DNA of 44,851 nt, taken from positions 1-44,851 of the IMG/VR virus record IMGVR_UViG_3300020185_000087. One strand, written 5' to 3'. The DNA comes from a virus. Below are positions 8,463 to 16,960 of the stretch, piece by piece. The notes under the pieces were generated by a model that was not told where the DNA came from, did not search any database, and worked only from the letters and a program-made list of their open reading frames with translations. Every line of letters begins with the position of its first letter. Positions within the stretch are counted from its first letter, which is position 1. A program made the translations under genes and the position numbers.

Positions 8463-9171
8463 TAATGAGCTTTATAGAGATAACCTTAGAGATACACATT
8501 GGCTTGGAGAAGTTGTGGTTAATGAAGACCCACTCCTAAAAGGTAGATGTCGTGTTAAGGTATTTGGTAAGTTTGATCTGATCCCAGATGAATCTATTCC
8601 ATGGGCAACACCAATGAATAGAGACGCTGTAGGTTCACATCACGTACCTAGAGTTGGTGATATTGTAGCCGTACGTTTTGATAATGGAAATATTTACCAC
8701 CCAGAGTACTGGTTCCATTTGGACCAGAATGATGACCTTAAGGCAGATATTCTTGAGGCCTCAGATGCACCACAAGATGTTATAAGCTTAGTCTATGACG
8801 CTGAAAGAAATTTAAGGATATATCACTCACCAGAAGATGGTCTTGTCATTACACGCGGTACTGGCGCTAAAGAGAGGCCAATGATTCAGATTGATGAAGA
8901 AGGTTTTATTAAGATCTCAACTGATGCTAAGATGTTCTTAGACTGTGGTGACATTTTTATCTCAAATGAAGGTGAAGGTGGAGCAGATGAGACTGAACCT
9001 GCGGTCCGTGGTCAATCCTTACAAGACTGGTTACAAAAACTATTGGATGACTATAATACACACATCCATCCAACTGGAGTTGGTCCTAGCGGTGCACCAA
9101 TGCCACCCACACCAGCTACAGTTGCAGATCTAACAGCTACTCATATTAACTATCAACAAAAGAATAAGTAA
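8455..9171 (+). CDS. 5: Baseplate spike protein, gp5/gpV-like, lacking lysozyme domain
   Basis: Residues ~15-105 form the gp5 N-terminal OB-fold: WLGEVVVNEDPLLKGRCRVK, then PWATPMNRDA, then PRVGDIVAVRFDNGN. A beta-strand-rich stem follows (~120-185: LRIYHSPEDGLVITRG and IQIDEEGFIKIST). The C-terminus has the HxH signature seen in short gpV-type spikes (LQDWLQKLLDDYNTHIHPTG). At 238 residues it lacks the lysozyme domain that T4 gp5 (575 residues) carries between the OB fold and the beta-helix. It should pierce the outer membrane, but peptidoglycan cutting must come from another protein. It overlaps both neighbours by a few bases, which suggests coupled expression. Confidence 0.8.
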   Translation: MNNNELYRDNLRDTHWLGEVVVNEDPLLKGRCRVKVFGKFDLIPDESIPWATPMNRDAVGSHHVPRVGDIVAVRFDNGNIYHPEYWFHLDQNDDLKADILEASDAPQDVISLVYDAERNLRIYHSPEDGLVITRGTGAKERPMIQIDEEGFIKISTDAKMFLDCGDIFISNEGEGGADETEPAVRGQSLQDWLQKLLDDYNTHIHPTGVGPSGAPMPPTPATVADLTATHINYQQKNK

Positions 9172-10937
9172 TGCCCGCACTATGGCCTAAATTCATAACA
9201 GACGTTAGTAGTTACATTGCAAACGGCGATGCAAATGCTGGTGGACCAGGAGTTCTGAAAGGTCAAGATAGACCTGGTGCTGATATTAACGCTAACTTTG
9301 CCGTTAAGACCTATGTGCCGCTTGCAACACCAAGTGGCCGTAGAACCTTTGGTGAAGCACTTGCTGAATTTTATTTGGATGCTATTAGTACTGCACAAAC
9401 ACCATTTGGTGCAACACACCAAGAGTCACCAGCAGCTCAGATTTTTATTAAAGCTTATGGTGAAGTCTTTGAACAGATCTTTAGAAACGGTGAACCTTAT
9501 TTAGTAGATCAAAAAGATGCTGATGGTAATGTAATTACTCAAGGCAAAGAATCTCTTGATGCTTACGCAGAGATGTCAACCGAAATTCCAGATCCGCCAA
9601 CTGAGGCTGAATTAGAAGCAGAACGCGAGCAGAAGTTCTGTCAGTTCTTAGAAGAAGAAGGCCAAAGACTCTATACTTTTTCATACTATAAATTTCACTG
9701 TATTGAACCTACTGATACACAGGCTCAAATTGAGGATATGTTTATTAATAGACTACTCCAGCAGTTTGAAAAATTAAATGATGGCAATCAACGATGGGAT
9801 TTCTACCAGTGGGCAACTACACTAGGCAAATATTTTTATAAAGATTTTAACTTTAATGGCGTTTCTTTAGGCTCTGGTTTTAGTGCTCCTTATATCAATG
9901 TGCATAATGATGTTAAGACTTCGATCACTATGGCTGGATATAATTGGCAGTCTTTAATTGATAATGTTTCTAATAGATTTAGAACTATTGTTAACGCAGC
10001 ACATCCTGTTAATAACTTTACAATATTTAGTCCATTTGGTTTTTCTGATACTGGTAGTCCTGATAATATTGAAGCTGCAATTAAAAGAGATGCTGTATAC
10101 CCTATTCAAAAACCATGGCCCTTTGGTAGTGATCGACCGGAAAAGGAGTTAGATCCAAAACGAATTCAAGTATCTTATAATAGAGAGTCTAATAGTGAAA
10201 GACCGGCTATTTTGACAGATGCAGTCGTAGCTTTCTTTTCTTATCGACCAGATGTTAAAACAAGCTTACCATTTTCATTTTCAATAACATTAGAAGACGG
10301 TACAAATCTTGTGTTAAGTAAATGGCAAAAAACACCAAGTTACGTGAAGATCACTTATTTTCAAACTGAATATGAGGGCAACTGGATTAGGACTCCACCA
10401 GAAGCTACGTTGAAGCTATTAAGTACATTTGCAGACTTTAAAGCTCTTAGCGGTGGTACTTTATTTGAATTTACAAAATGGCAAGGCATTAACGAAGAAC
10501 AGGATGCTATTGCGTGTGAAGCTTTAGACCAAGATCCTCAAATACCGTTTGATTATAGTTTTTATGAAGATGGCAAAGACCCATGGATCAAACTTGCACA
10601 AGCAACTATTGCTTATTGGTATAGTACAATAGTAAAACCTTTTGCACCAACTCCATCCGCTTTGCCCGCATTAATTCCAGCACCTTTAAACGGTATTTAT
10701 ATTCCAATCTATTATGGCAGTGCTAAAAGATTAGCTAATAACCTTAGAAAGGCAATGAATATGGGCCAGACTTTTTCACAACTACCAGCAACACAGCCGC
10801 CGGCCCTAGCTGTCGCTTCTGCACTTGCAGGTACATATGCTCTACATTTATTAGAGTTTAAACTAATCTACCTTGGTGGTATAGCAACACCAATTGGTCC
10901 AGTGCCAATGCCAGGTTTTGTGCCCGTGGTTTTTTAA
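9171..10937 (+). CDS. Unrecognised 588-aa structural protein following the spike
   Basis: This gene begins on the last base of the spike gene's stop (TAATG). The N-terminal ~170 residues are soluble. The middle is aromatic-rich with beta character. A Pro/Ala segment (~500-520) precedes a C-terminus of small hydrophobic residues: Ala-rich PALAVASALAGTYALHLLEF, then a Gly/Pro/Ile stretch ending MPGFVPVVF. A segment of this kind could pack in a membrane or inside a tube lumen. No glycosidase or peptidase motif is visible, so I cannot assign it the lysozyme role missing from the spike. Strict coupling to the spike gene suggests a spike partner, tip-loading protein or ejected protein. Function unknown. 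Confidence 0.65.
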   Translation: MPALWPKFITDVSSYIANGDANAGGPGVLKGQDRPGADINANFAVKTYVPLATPSGRRTFGEALAEFYLDAISTAQTPFGATHQESPAAQIFIKAYGEVFEQIFRNGEPYLVDQKDADGNVITQGKESLDAYAEMSTEIPDPPTEAELEAEREQKFCQFLEEEGQRLYTFSYYKFHCIEPTDTQAQIEDMFINRLLQQFEKLNDGNQRWDFYQWATTLGKYFYKDFNFNGVSLGSGFSAPYINVHNDVKTSITMAGYNWQSLIDNVSNRFRTIVNAAHPVNNFTIFSPFGFSDTGSPDNIEAAIKRDAVYPIQKPWPFGSDRPEKELDPKRIQVSYNRESNSERPAILTDAVVAFFSYRPDVKTSLPFSFSITLEDGTNLVLSKWQKTPSYVKITYFQTEYEGNWIRTPPEATLKLLSTFADFKALSGGTLFEFTKWQGINEEQDAIACEALDQDPQIPFDYSFYEDGKDPWIKLAQATIAYWYSTIVKPFAPTPSALPALIPAPLNGIYIPIYYGSAKRLANNLRKAMNMGQTFSQLPATQPPALAVASALAGTYALHLLEFKLIYLGGIATPIGPVPMPGFVPVVF

Positions 10938-10949
10938 GAAAATTAAACG

Positions 10950-10962
10950 GATATATAATATG
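10950..10962 (+). promoter_or_regulatory. GATATATA promoter-like motif
   Basis: GATATATAATATG lies in the 48-base gap before the S1-like gene, 36 bases upstream of its ATG. The same 13 bases occur at 39545. An A-rich, SD-less leader follows. Read as a phage promoter element by recurrence and position. Confidence 0.5.
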
Positions 10963-10985
10963 TTACACCTTTAATATAAAAATAA

Positions 10986-12269
10986 ATGTCAAAAGAAAAC
11001 AAAAGGACTAGAATCGGATCGGCAACCGATAGTCAAAAATTAGGTCAAACACCTGAACAAAACGTCGAATCAAACAACATTTCAGAGGAGCCAAAAAATG
11101 AGCATAGTGAATTCTATGATTCAGATGGTAATTTTATATGGGAAGCATATGAAGCTACTTGTGTTTCACATGTAAGAAAACCTAACCCTCATATTAAAAC
11201 ACGAAAAGGTGACAAAGTGTACTCTCGAGAAGATTATGCTCAAGAGATGTACGACATGTTACAGAACTTTGAAATCAACAGATCGATTAAATCTAGTGTT
11301 AAAGTAGGTGAAATCCACGAGGGTATCATTTATGCTATAACGCAAGACACAATTTCTATTGACATAGGTTATCGAGAACTGGTTTATGTTAAAGCAGCTA
11401 AAGAACCACAAGAGTTTAGAAATATTCCGGTTGGTGAAGAGACTTCAGTATTAATTACAAATACAGATAATGCGCATATTGACGGCTCGATCTCGGGTGG
11501 TGTTAAACAGAAGATCTTTATGGATCTACGCGATGGCGTTGAATCTGGTGATACCGCATGGGTTGGTAAGATTAGCCATATGATTGAGAATGGTGGTTAT
11601 ATCGTAAACGTACAAGGTATTGAGTGCTTTATGCCAGGCTCACTTGCAGGTATTAATAAATTAGCTGACTTTGGGTCTATCGTTAACGAAGAACTCTATG
11701 TTGTACCAGTATCTTTCTCTGCGACTAGAGGAACGATTGTGGTTTCACATCGAAAATACTTACAGGCTTTAATCCCTCAAGAGATTGAAAATATTCAAGA
11801 GAATATGGGCGGAGAGCTTACAGGAAATGTAACAGGAACTGCCAAGTACGGTGTCTTTGTTGAATTTAACCGCTGCTTAACTGGTATGATTCACAAGAAT
11901 GATCTTGATGAAGAAACGTTCGAACTCTTTAAAAATCGTAAAATTAATCCAGGTGATGAAATTACATTTAAAGTTAAAGAGGTTGTTTCAAGCTCTAAGA
12001 TTACATTAACTCAAAAGACTAATGTTGAGATTAACCCATGGCATGATATTAACTCACGCTATAAGATCCCATCGGTTGTTAGAGCACAGGTTAAAGCCAA
12101 AAAAGAATATGGTCTGTTCATAACAATTGAAGAAGGTATTACTGGACTGCTACATGTTAGTGAACTTGGAGAAGATGTAATGAATGTTTTTAACCCAGGT
12201 GATGAAATCACGGTTAGAATTACAAGAATCGAAGAGGAAAGCCAAAGAGTATTCCTTAAACTACCGTAG
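10986..12269 (+). CDS. Ribosomal protein S1-like RNA-binding protein with four S1 domains
   Basis: Four S1 (OB-fold RNA-binding) repeats are visible at about 105-172, 188-256, 275-345 and 362-427. The last two are the clearest: GELTGNVTGTAKYGVFVEF, then GMIHKNDL; and KAKKEYGLFITIEEGITGLL, then HVSEL and NPGDEITVRITRIEE. Domain 2 carries GGYIVNVQGIECFMPGS and ends in SHRKYLQ, as in ribosomal S1. The first ~100 residues hold an acidic/aromatic segment (DSDGNFIWEAYE). That recalls the N-terminus of Bacteroidetes S1, which may anchor the protein to the ribosome (inference). E. coli S1 has six repeats, so this is shorter. Its likely role is helping ribosomes start on SD-less phage mRNAs, or otherwise binding phage RNA. 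It sits alone between spike and enzyme genes with its own promoter-like motif. Confidence 0.85.
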   Translation: MSKENKRTRIGSATDSQKLGQTPEQNVESNNISEEPKNEHSEFYDSDGNFIWEAYEATCVSHVRKPNPHIKTRKGDKVYSREDYAQEMYDMLQNFEINRSIKSSVKVGEIHEGIIYAITQDTISIDIGYRELVYVKAAKEPQEFRNIPVGEETSVLITNTDNAHIDGSISGGVKQKIFMDLRDGVESGDTAWVGKISHMIENGGYIVNVQGIECFMPGSLAGINKLADFGSIVNEELYVVPVSFSATRGTIVVSHRKYLQALIPQEIENIQENMGGELTGNVTGTAKYGVFVEFNRCLTGMIHKNDLDEETFELFKNRKINPGDEITFKVKEVVSSSKITLTQKTNVEINPWHDINSRYKIPSVVRAQVKAKKEYGLFITIEEGITGLLHVSELGEDVMNVFNPGDEITVRITRIEEESQRVFLKLP

Positions 12270-12286
12270 TCTATTAATTTGAGCTA

Positions 12287-12297
12287 GATATATATTC
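12287..12297 (+). promoter_or_regulatory. GATATATA promoter-like motif
   Basis: GATATATATTC lies in the 50-base gap before the amidoligase-like gene, 33 bases upstream of its ATG. It shares the core and spacing of the other intergenic copies. Promoter function is inferred. Confidence 0.45.
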
Positions 12298-12319
12298 AAA
12301 CTAGAATATCAGAGCTCAG

Positions 12320-13630
12320 ATGAATAAATTAAACAAACAATCTACAAGAGAGTCTATTCTCAATTCTGCATTAATGGGAATTGAGTTTGAATTCTATTCT
12401 AATAAAGGCCTAGAAGAAACTCAAAAACAACTTGAGAGTCTTCTAGGCCTACCTATTAGCCTAGAAGATAAAGCACACTCTGAATTTCAACCATCAGCGG
12501 ATCATTTTAAGATGGAGCCTGATATGTCAGGTGGTTCAGGCTTAATTGAACTTGTGACCGGCGCGATGCCTTATCGTAACGCTAGAATTGTTGTTATTAA
12601 AATGTTGGGTTGGATTAGAGAGAATGGTTATACGACCGAAAGAGCCTCGATTCACCTTAATATGTCATTCGACAAAAAGTATCTAGAAGACCATATGATG
12701 GTTTCTAAGATGAACACACTTAAGTTTATCTTAACATTTAACGAAAAACAAGTTTATAAATTCTTTCCTAATAGAGAGGACTCTGTCTATGCTAAGTCAA
12801 TAAAATGGGTGATGCCTAAAAATGAGGCAGTTCATTTTGATGCCAATCATATTAACCCTCTTAATTTTATCTTTCCAGACACTAAGTACTATGGTGTTAA
12901 CTTCTTAAAGAAGGAGAAGAACTACCTTGAGTTTAGATATATTGGCGGCAAGGGCTATGAAAAGAGACAAGAAGATATTCTCTATATGTCTGAGCGTTTT
13001 ATACTGCAGCTTTTTAGAGCATGTATGTATACTGAATTTACACCAGAAGATAGAATAGAACTTAAATATATCCTAAATAAGAATCTACCGGTGCTTGAGT
13101 CTTTAAAGGACCATCGCAATCTAAACAAGCATTGGCCAAAAATAAATATCTTAGTAGACCTACAAGATAATTATCAAGTAGTTAAAGTACAATGGGATAG
13201 AATTAAACGCAGAGTCTTAGACTTAATCGTTAATGGTTCTTTAACAGAGGGTATAATTAACTATGATTCTGATTTTGGAAATATTCAGGTTAAAGACGGC
13301 AAGATGCAAACATGTTTCTTAGCTGAAAATTACGAGTTTATCTCATCAGAACTTAGAGGTAATTTTAAGAACTGTCACTTTTATGGCTGTAAAGTTGAAG
13401 GATCAGATATTGAGACTTCTAACTTTTATCAAGGAACTGTAGTAAAAGAGTCTAAGGTTAAATCAAGCTTTGTACACGGCAGTTGTGAAGTTGTTAATAG
13501 TTATGTCTTTGGCAACGATGGTATCTTTAAAGGTAAGATGGTAGGCGGTATATTCAGAGAGGGTAACATCGGCCCGCACGCTAGATTTGATGATGTAGAA
13601 ATTATAGTAAGTAAAAAAATAAATTCATAA
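12320..13630 (+). CDS. Amidoligase-like enzyme (glutamine synthetase/GCS-fold) with C-terminal beta-helix-like repeats
   Basis: The N-terminal ~300 residues carry the pattern of the amidoligase (COOH-NH2 ligase) family. GIEFEF has the paired acidic residues E22 and E24. EPDMS (66-70) is followed by IELVTG (76-81), and the His motif SIHLNMS (110-116) precedes a large core domain. Family members join a carboxylate to an amine using ATP. The C-terminal ~115 residues (from about 318) are short repeats rich in Cys, Asn, Gly and Val (CFLAENYEF, FKNCHFYGCKVEGSD, SFVHGSCEVVNSYVFG). These suggest a right-handed beta-helix that could bind a virion or cell surface. The gene sits between the S1-like and neck genes. 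The substrate is unknown, and peptide or glutamyl tagging of a protein is one possibility. A GCS-like fold without activity remains possible. Confidence 0.65.
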   Translation: MNKLNKQSTRESILNSALMGIEFEFYSNKGLEETQKQLESLLGLPISLEDKAHSEFQPSADHFKMEPDMSGGSGLIELVTGAMPYRNARIVVIKMLGWIRENGYTTERASIHLNMSFDKKYLEDHMMVSKMNTLKFILTFNEKQVYKFFPNREDSVYAKSIKWVMPKNEAVHFDANHINPLNFIFPDTKYYGVNFLKKEKNYLEFRYIGGKGYEKRQEDILYMSERFILQLFRACMYTEFTPEDRIELKYILNKNLPVLESLKDHRNLNKHWPKINILVDLQDNYQVVKVQWDRIKRRVLDLIVNGSLTEGIINYDSDFGNIQVKDGKMQTCFLAENYEFISSELRGNFKNCHFYGCKVEGSDIETSNFYQGTVVKESKVKSSFVHGSCEVVNSYVFGNDGIFKGKMVGGIFREGNIGPHARFDDVEIIVSKKINS

Positions 13631-13631
13631 A

Positions 13632-14474
13632 ATGAGTGAAATTAGAAGTGGCAACGAAGATAATTTGACCACGCCCAGAGATTTTAGCGATAACTGCTTA
13701 AATGAGTTTCTAGACGAGATTGGTGATGAGATTACAGGTGCTTGTATGGTACCTGTAAATTTGCCAAAGAAGGAGATAATTAATATTATCAAGAGAGCTA
13801 AAAAATGGTTCTATAAGAAGTATGAGGATTCGGTACGTGAGAACTATTATCACATACCTAAATCAGTATTTCAGACGCCATATTTTAAAGCACATAGAAC
13901 ACTGACGTTACCGGCCGCTAGTGGAGATGGCTCGGGTAGAGTTTACTCTGTCTACGGTGTATACGACCTGGCTAGTGGTTGGAATACAGTTGGTGGTAGC
14001 TTGGACTTAAGATTTCAGTCTGGTGCTGACTTTGCGATTGAAAAGATGTTATTTAGACGTATGTATGATGGTTCAGGGCCGGCACAAGCCGCTGAAGAAC
14101 TACAATACTATGTACTTAACGCATCTCTAGCGGATATGGCGAGACAGATAATGGAGAATCCATTATCATTTCAGTATTCTAGGCTGACTGGTGATCTTAA
14201 GTTTATGGGAGACACTCCAAAGGGTGATGTTATCCTAGAGGTTTATGAGACAATTCCAGACTGTGCGCTCTATGATGATGAGATCTTCTTTAGATATATT
14301 AGTGCTAAGATAAAACAATCACTTGGTGCTAAGTTAGGCATTTTTAAGTTTGCTCTGCCAGGTAACGTTGACTTTGATTATGACGCTATCAAATCAATGG
14401 GTGATGAAGAACTTGAAAAGATCGAAGAGGAAATCAAAGGTGATGAAGGCGTAGACTGGATGTTCCACAGCTAA
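13632..14474 (+). CDS. 13: Neck protein, gp13-like (head completion)
   Basis: Its 280 residues (T4 gp13: 309) follow the gp13 layout. An N-terminal helix motif has VPVNLPKKEIINIIKRAKKW (about 40-59). A membrane-free middle domain carries the QYYVLNASLADMARQI segment (~159-173). Next comes a strand pair RLTGDLKFMGDTPKGDVILE. The typical C-terminal signature (215-268) is DDEIFFRYISAKIKQSLGAK, then LPGNVDFDYDAI and an acidic helix EELEKIEEEI. gp13 and gp14 form the neck collar that closes the filled head. Here the gene lies directly before gp25 rather than next to gp14, which is unusual for T4-like order. The assignment rests on pattern memory and not on an alignment. Confidence 0.65.
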   Translation: MSEIRSGNEDNLTTPRDFSDNCLNEFLDEIGDEITGACMVPVNLPKKEIINIIKRAKKWFYKKYEDSVRENYYHIPKSVFQTPYFKAHRTLTLPAASGDGSGRVYSVYGVYDLASGWNTVGGSLDLRFQSGADFAIEKMLFRRMYDGSGPAQAAEELQYYVLNASLADMARQIMENPLSFQYSRLTGDLKFMGDTPKGDVILEVYETIPDCALYDDEIFFRYISAKIKQSLGAKLGIFKFALPGNVDFDYDAIKSMGDEELEKIEEEIKGDEGVDWMFHS

Positions 14475-14491
14475 AAGAGATACATATAAAT

Positions 14492-14848
14492 ATGGAATTG
14501 TACGTTAAATATATTGGAGATCCGAATTATGACCCAAATCAGGTTCATATTGAGAATGAAATCCAGCAGCTAATTACGCAGATCGAGACCACTCTGTTTA
14601 CAAACAGAGCTGAGGTTCTAGGTAGCCCAGAATTTGGCTGTAACCTAGAAGATTTAATCTATTCTCTAGGTCTTAACGAACACCAGATTAAAACTACGAT
14701 AGATAGTCAGTTACAAACTTATTGTCCTCTGGCACAAAAATATAATGTAGAGAGCAAAATAAGCTTTTTACGAGGCAATGTTAGAGATATTGCATACGTA
14801 GATATTACAATTAATAGTAAATATCTTGTACAGATCTACGTAAATTAA
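14492..14848 (+). CDS. 25: Baseplate wedge protein, gp25-like
   Basis: The protein has 118 residues (T4 gp25: 132) and the gp25/GPW fold pattern. An N-terminal strand and helix (VHIENEIQQLITQIETTLFT) lead into the conserved EVLGSPEFGCNLEDLIYSL (41-59). A helix and C-terminal strands follow (DIAYVDITINSKYLVQIYV). In T4 and related injection systems gp25 joins wedges to the sheath and nucleates its assembly. It is followed after 13 bases by the gp6-like gene, its known partner. A TATAAATA string ends at the ATG itself, so it is start-site context rather than this gene's promoter. Confidence 0.85.
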   Translation: MELYVKYIGDPNYDPNQVHIENEIQQLITQIETTLFTNRAEVLGSPEFGCNLEDLIYSLGLNEHQIKTTIDSQLQTYCPLAQKYNVESKISFLRGNVRDIAYVDITINSKYLVQIYVN

Positions 14849-14861
14849 ACAAACAAAACGG

Positions 14862-16688
14862 ATGGCAGATCTTAAATTTTTAGATAGACTTAGAGTAACA
14901 GGGGCTCAGATTAAACAAGACGCAAGAACTTATGTCTCGCGTATTTACAATCGAGCTGGCACTCTATTTACGGAGGCTTCACCATTTGCTCAGCTTTTAG
15001 GAGTAATGGGTGAAGTTGCAGAGCTTATCATGTTCTATATAGAGGATTCTTTAGTAGAACAGAACATTTATACAGCTCAACAATCAGAGTCAATCTATGG
15101 TATGTCAAGACTAACAGGTCATGATGCTACTAGAGGTTATGCTGCTTTTGGTGAGGTTAGTTTTAGATGGAAGCCAGGTGCAGACTTTTCTAAGATTGCC
15201 GGTACTGGTTTAACGTTTGATGGTAGAGCTATACTTAAATTTGACTCAAATGGCCTAAAATATACAGTGCAGACGTCTAGAGATAGATTTAGAGTAGAGA
15301 AGAGTAACAAGTCAGCCTTTACATGCGAGATTATTCAAGGTGTGTATGAAATACAGACGGTGACAGGAACTGGTGAAAATCTGCAGTCCTTTAATATTAA
15401 CACAAAGGGCTTAACTGATCACAATAAAATTACAGTCTATGTAAACGGTGAAGTTTGGACAAAACACATATCACTCTATGATATAAATGCTAATGAAAAT
15501 GCTTATTTAGTTAAGACTGGTATTGGTGGCGGTCTGGACCTTTACTTCGGTAATGGTTCTTTTGGTATGCCACCAGCAAAAGGAGCTACTATTGAAGTTG
15601 AGTACATTAAACACGATGGAACAAAGGGCAATCTAAGAGAGGGCTCTGATTTAACCGTAAAATGGGACACTGAAGGCGAAGATTCAATCGGAGAACTACA
15701 TGATCTTAATGAGTTCTTTGATGTGACTGTAACATCAGCTCCAAAAATGGGCGCTGATCGTGAGTCAACTGAGTTTACAAAGATACTAACACCACTGGCT
15801 AGCAAGTCATATGTATTGGCCACGCCGGACAACTATGAGTACTTTCTTTCTAAATACAATCAGTTCTCTTACATTGATGCTTATAACCGCACAGACGACC
15901 AGTATTTAGACGACGACAATGTTATCTATATCTTTGCAATGCCGGACTTTAAAAGAAAGGTTACTTCAGGTCAAGATTATTTCTCACTACCAGAACAAGA
16001 GATGTTCTTTACACAGAGTGAATATGATGCAATGTATCAGGTGCTGCAGAACTCAGGCCAGATGATGGTGACTACTGAGGTTAAATTTGTAGAACCTCAG
16101 GTTAAGAAATACAGCATGGATGTTTCAATTAGACATTTTGAGGGCTTTACTAAACAAGAGATCATGAATGACGTTAGAGATGCAATCTCAAATTACTTAA
16201 TGAACATTACACGTAGAGATAAACTGCCTAAGTCGGACATTGTCTATATCCTTGAAGAGATTGAAGGTATTGACTCTGTAAACGTTAGATTTATTAGTCA
16301 AGTAGAAGAAGAAGCTTTAAGACTTGGCTATTATGATAGCGTGATTACAACAATATTACCGCAAGAACCAGTTACTCTAGAAGATATTGGTAACGGTAAG
16401 CAAAAATACGTCTTCTTCCAAAAGATTGAGGATGTTACTCAGATTAAGCTAAATCCAGGTGATTCTATCCCGGATAGCGTTAGAGGTTTAGATCAATGGG
16501 GTGATATTATACTTGATAAAGAAGAAGTAGCTGTCTTTAGAGGCAACTGGTTAGACCGTGAAGGTGATACTGTTGCGGATGACGTGAGAATGAATGAAGA
16601 AGCAGCCTTAAGTATTAACTTTGATGAGAAACCAGTACCTAGAACAATTTATTCTAGAGTACAATCAGGAAATAGAAGAGCGCTATAA
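14862..16688 (+). CDS. 6: Baseplate wedge protein, gp6-like (baseplate J family)
   Basis: Its 608 residues (T4 gp6: 660) begin with the gp6 helical region (VSRIYNRAGTLFTEASPFAQ, then AELIMFYIEDSLVEQNIYTA). Beta domains follow at ~95-280. The J-like core (~310-480) has ESTEFTKILTPLASKSYVLA, then TPDNYEYFLSKYNQF, and a helix-strand segment KQEIMNDVRDAISNYLMNIT, then LEEIEGIDSVNVRFIS. gp6 forms the inner ring of the baseplate that couples hub movement to sheath contraction. It directly follows gp25. Its stop overlaps the next start (TAATG). Confidence 0.85.
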   Translation: MADLKFLDRLRVTGAQIKQDARTYVSRIYNRAGTLFTEASPFAQLLGVMGEVAELIMFYIEDSLVEQNIYTAQQSESIYGMSRLTGHDATRGYAAFGEVSFRWKPGADFSKIAGTGLTFDGRAILKFDSNGLKYTVQTSRDRFRVEKSNKSAFTCEIIQGVYEIQTVTGTGENLQSFNINTKGLTDHNKITVYVNGEVWTKHISLYDINANENAYLVKTGIGGGLDLYFGNGSFGMPPAKGATIEVEYIKHDGTKGNLREGSDLTVKWDTEGEDSIGELHDLNEFFDVTVTSAPKMGADRESTEFTKILTPLASKSYVLATPDNYEYFLSKYNQFSYIDAYNRTDDQYLDDDNVIYIFAMPDFKRKVTSGQDYFSLPEQEMFFTQSEYDAMYQVLQNSGQMMVTTEVKFVEPQVKKYSMDVSIRHFEGFTKQEIMNDVRDAISNYLMNITRRDKLPKSDIVYILEEIEGIDSVNVRFISQVEEEALRLGYYDSVITTILPQEPVTLEDIGNGKQKYVFFQKIEDVTQIKLNPGDSIPDSVRGLDQWGDIILDKEEVAVFRGNWLDREGDTVADDVRMNEEAALSINFDEKPVPRTIYSRVQSGNRRAL

Positions 16689-16960
16689 TGTTAACACCGT
16701 TTAAAGATTTATTAATTTATAAGCGTAGAAAGATTTATGATGTTGCAAAGCACCGTAAAGACTCTAGGTTGAATACTGGCTTTGATTATAAGGATAATCT
16801 TTTTAATCTAATGACGTCTAGACATATTCAGAGAAACCAAACAATGCGCGAGTTTATGCTCTTTCTTAATGATTATTTTTATAATTTAATTAAGGGTGTA
16901 AAATATTTAAAGGTGTTTAAAAATTATACCGTAGAAAAAGACGATACAAATGTACGATAA
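16688..16960 (+). CDS. Small basic protein between gp6 and gp7-like genes (90 aa)
   Basis: A Lys/Arg/Tyr-rich, helical protein of 90 residues (DLLIYKRRKIYDVAKHRKDS, later QTMREFMLFLNDYFYNLIKG). It starts on the last base of the gp6 stop and ends 11 bases inside the next gene. No family recognised. Being locked between two wedge genes, it may be a small wedge component or chaperone. Confidence 0.65.
   Translation: MLTPFKDLLIYKRRKIYDVAKHRKDSRLNTGFDYKDNLFNLMTSRHIQRNQTMREFMLFLNDYFYNLIKGVKYLKVFKNYTVEKDDTNVR

Noticed and set aside
8455-10937. Lysozyme domain in the spike or its neighbour
   Set aside because: The spike goes straight from OB fold to stem. The next protein shows no Glu-Asp-Thr lysozyme motif, NlpC/P60 triad or other muralytic signature.
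14485-14492. TATAAATA, identical to the T4 late promoter box
   Set aside because: Its last base is the A of the gp25 ATG, so a transcript from it would start inside the gene. It is better explained as A/T-rich start-codon context.
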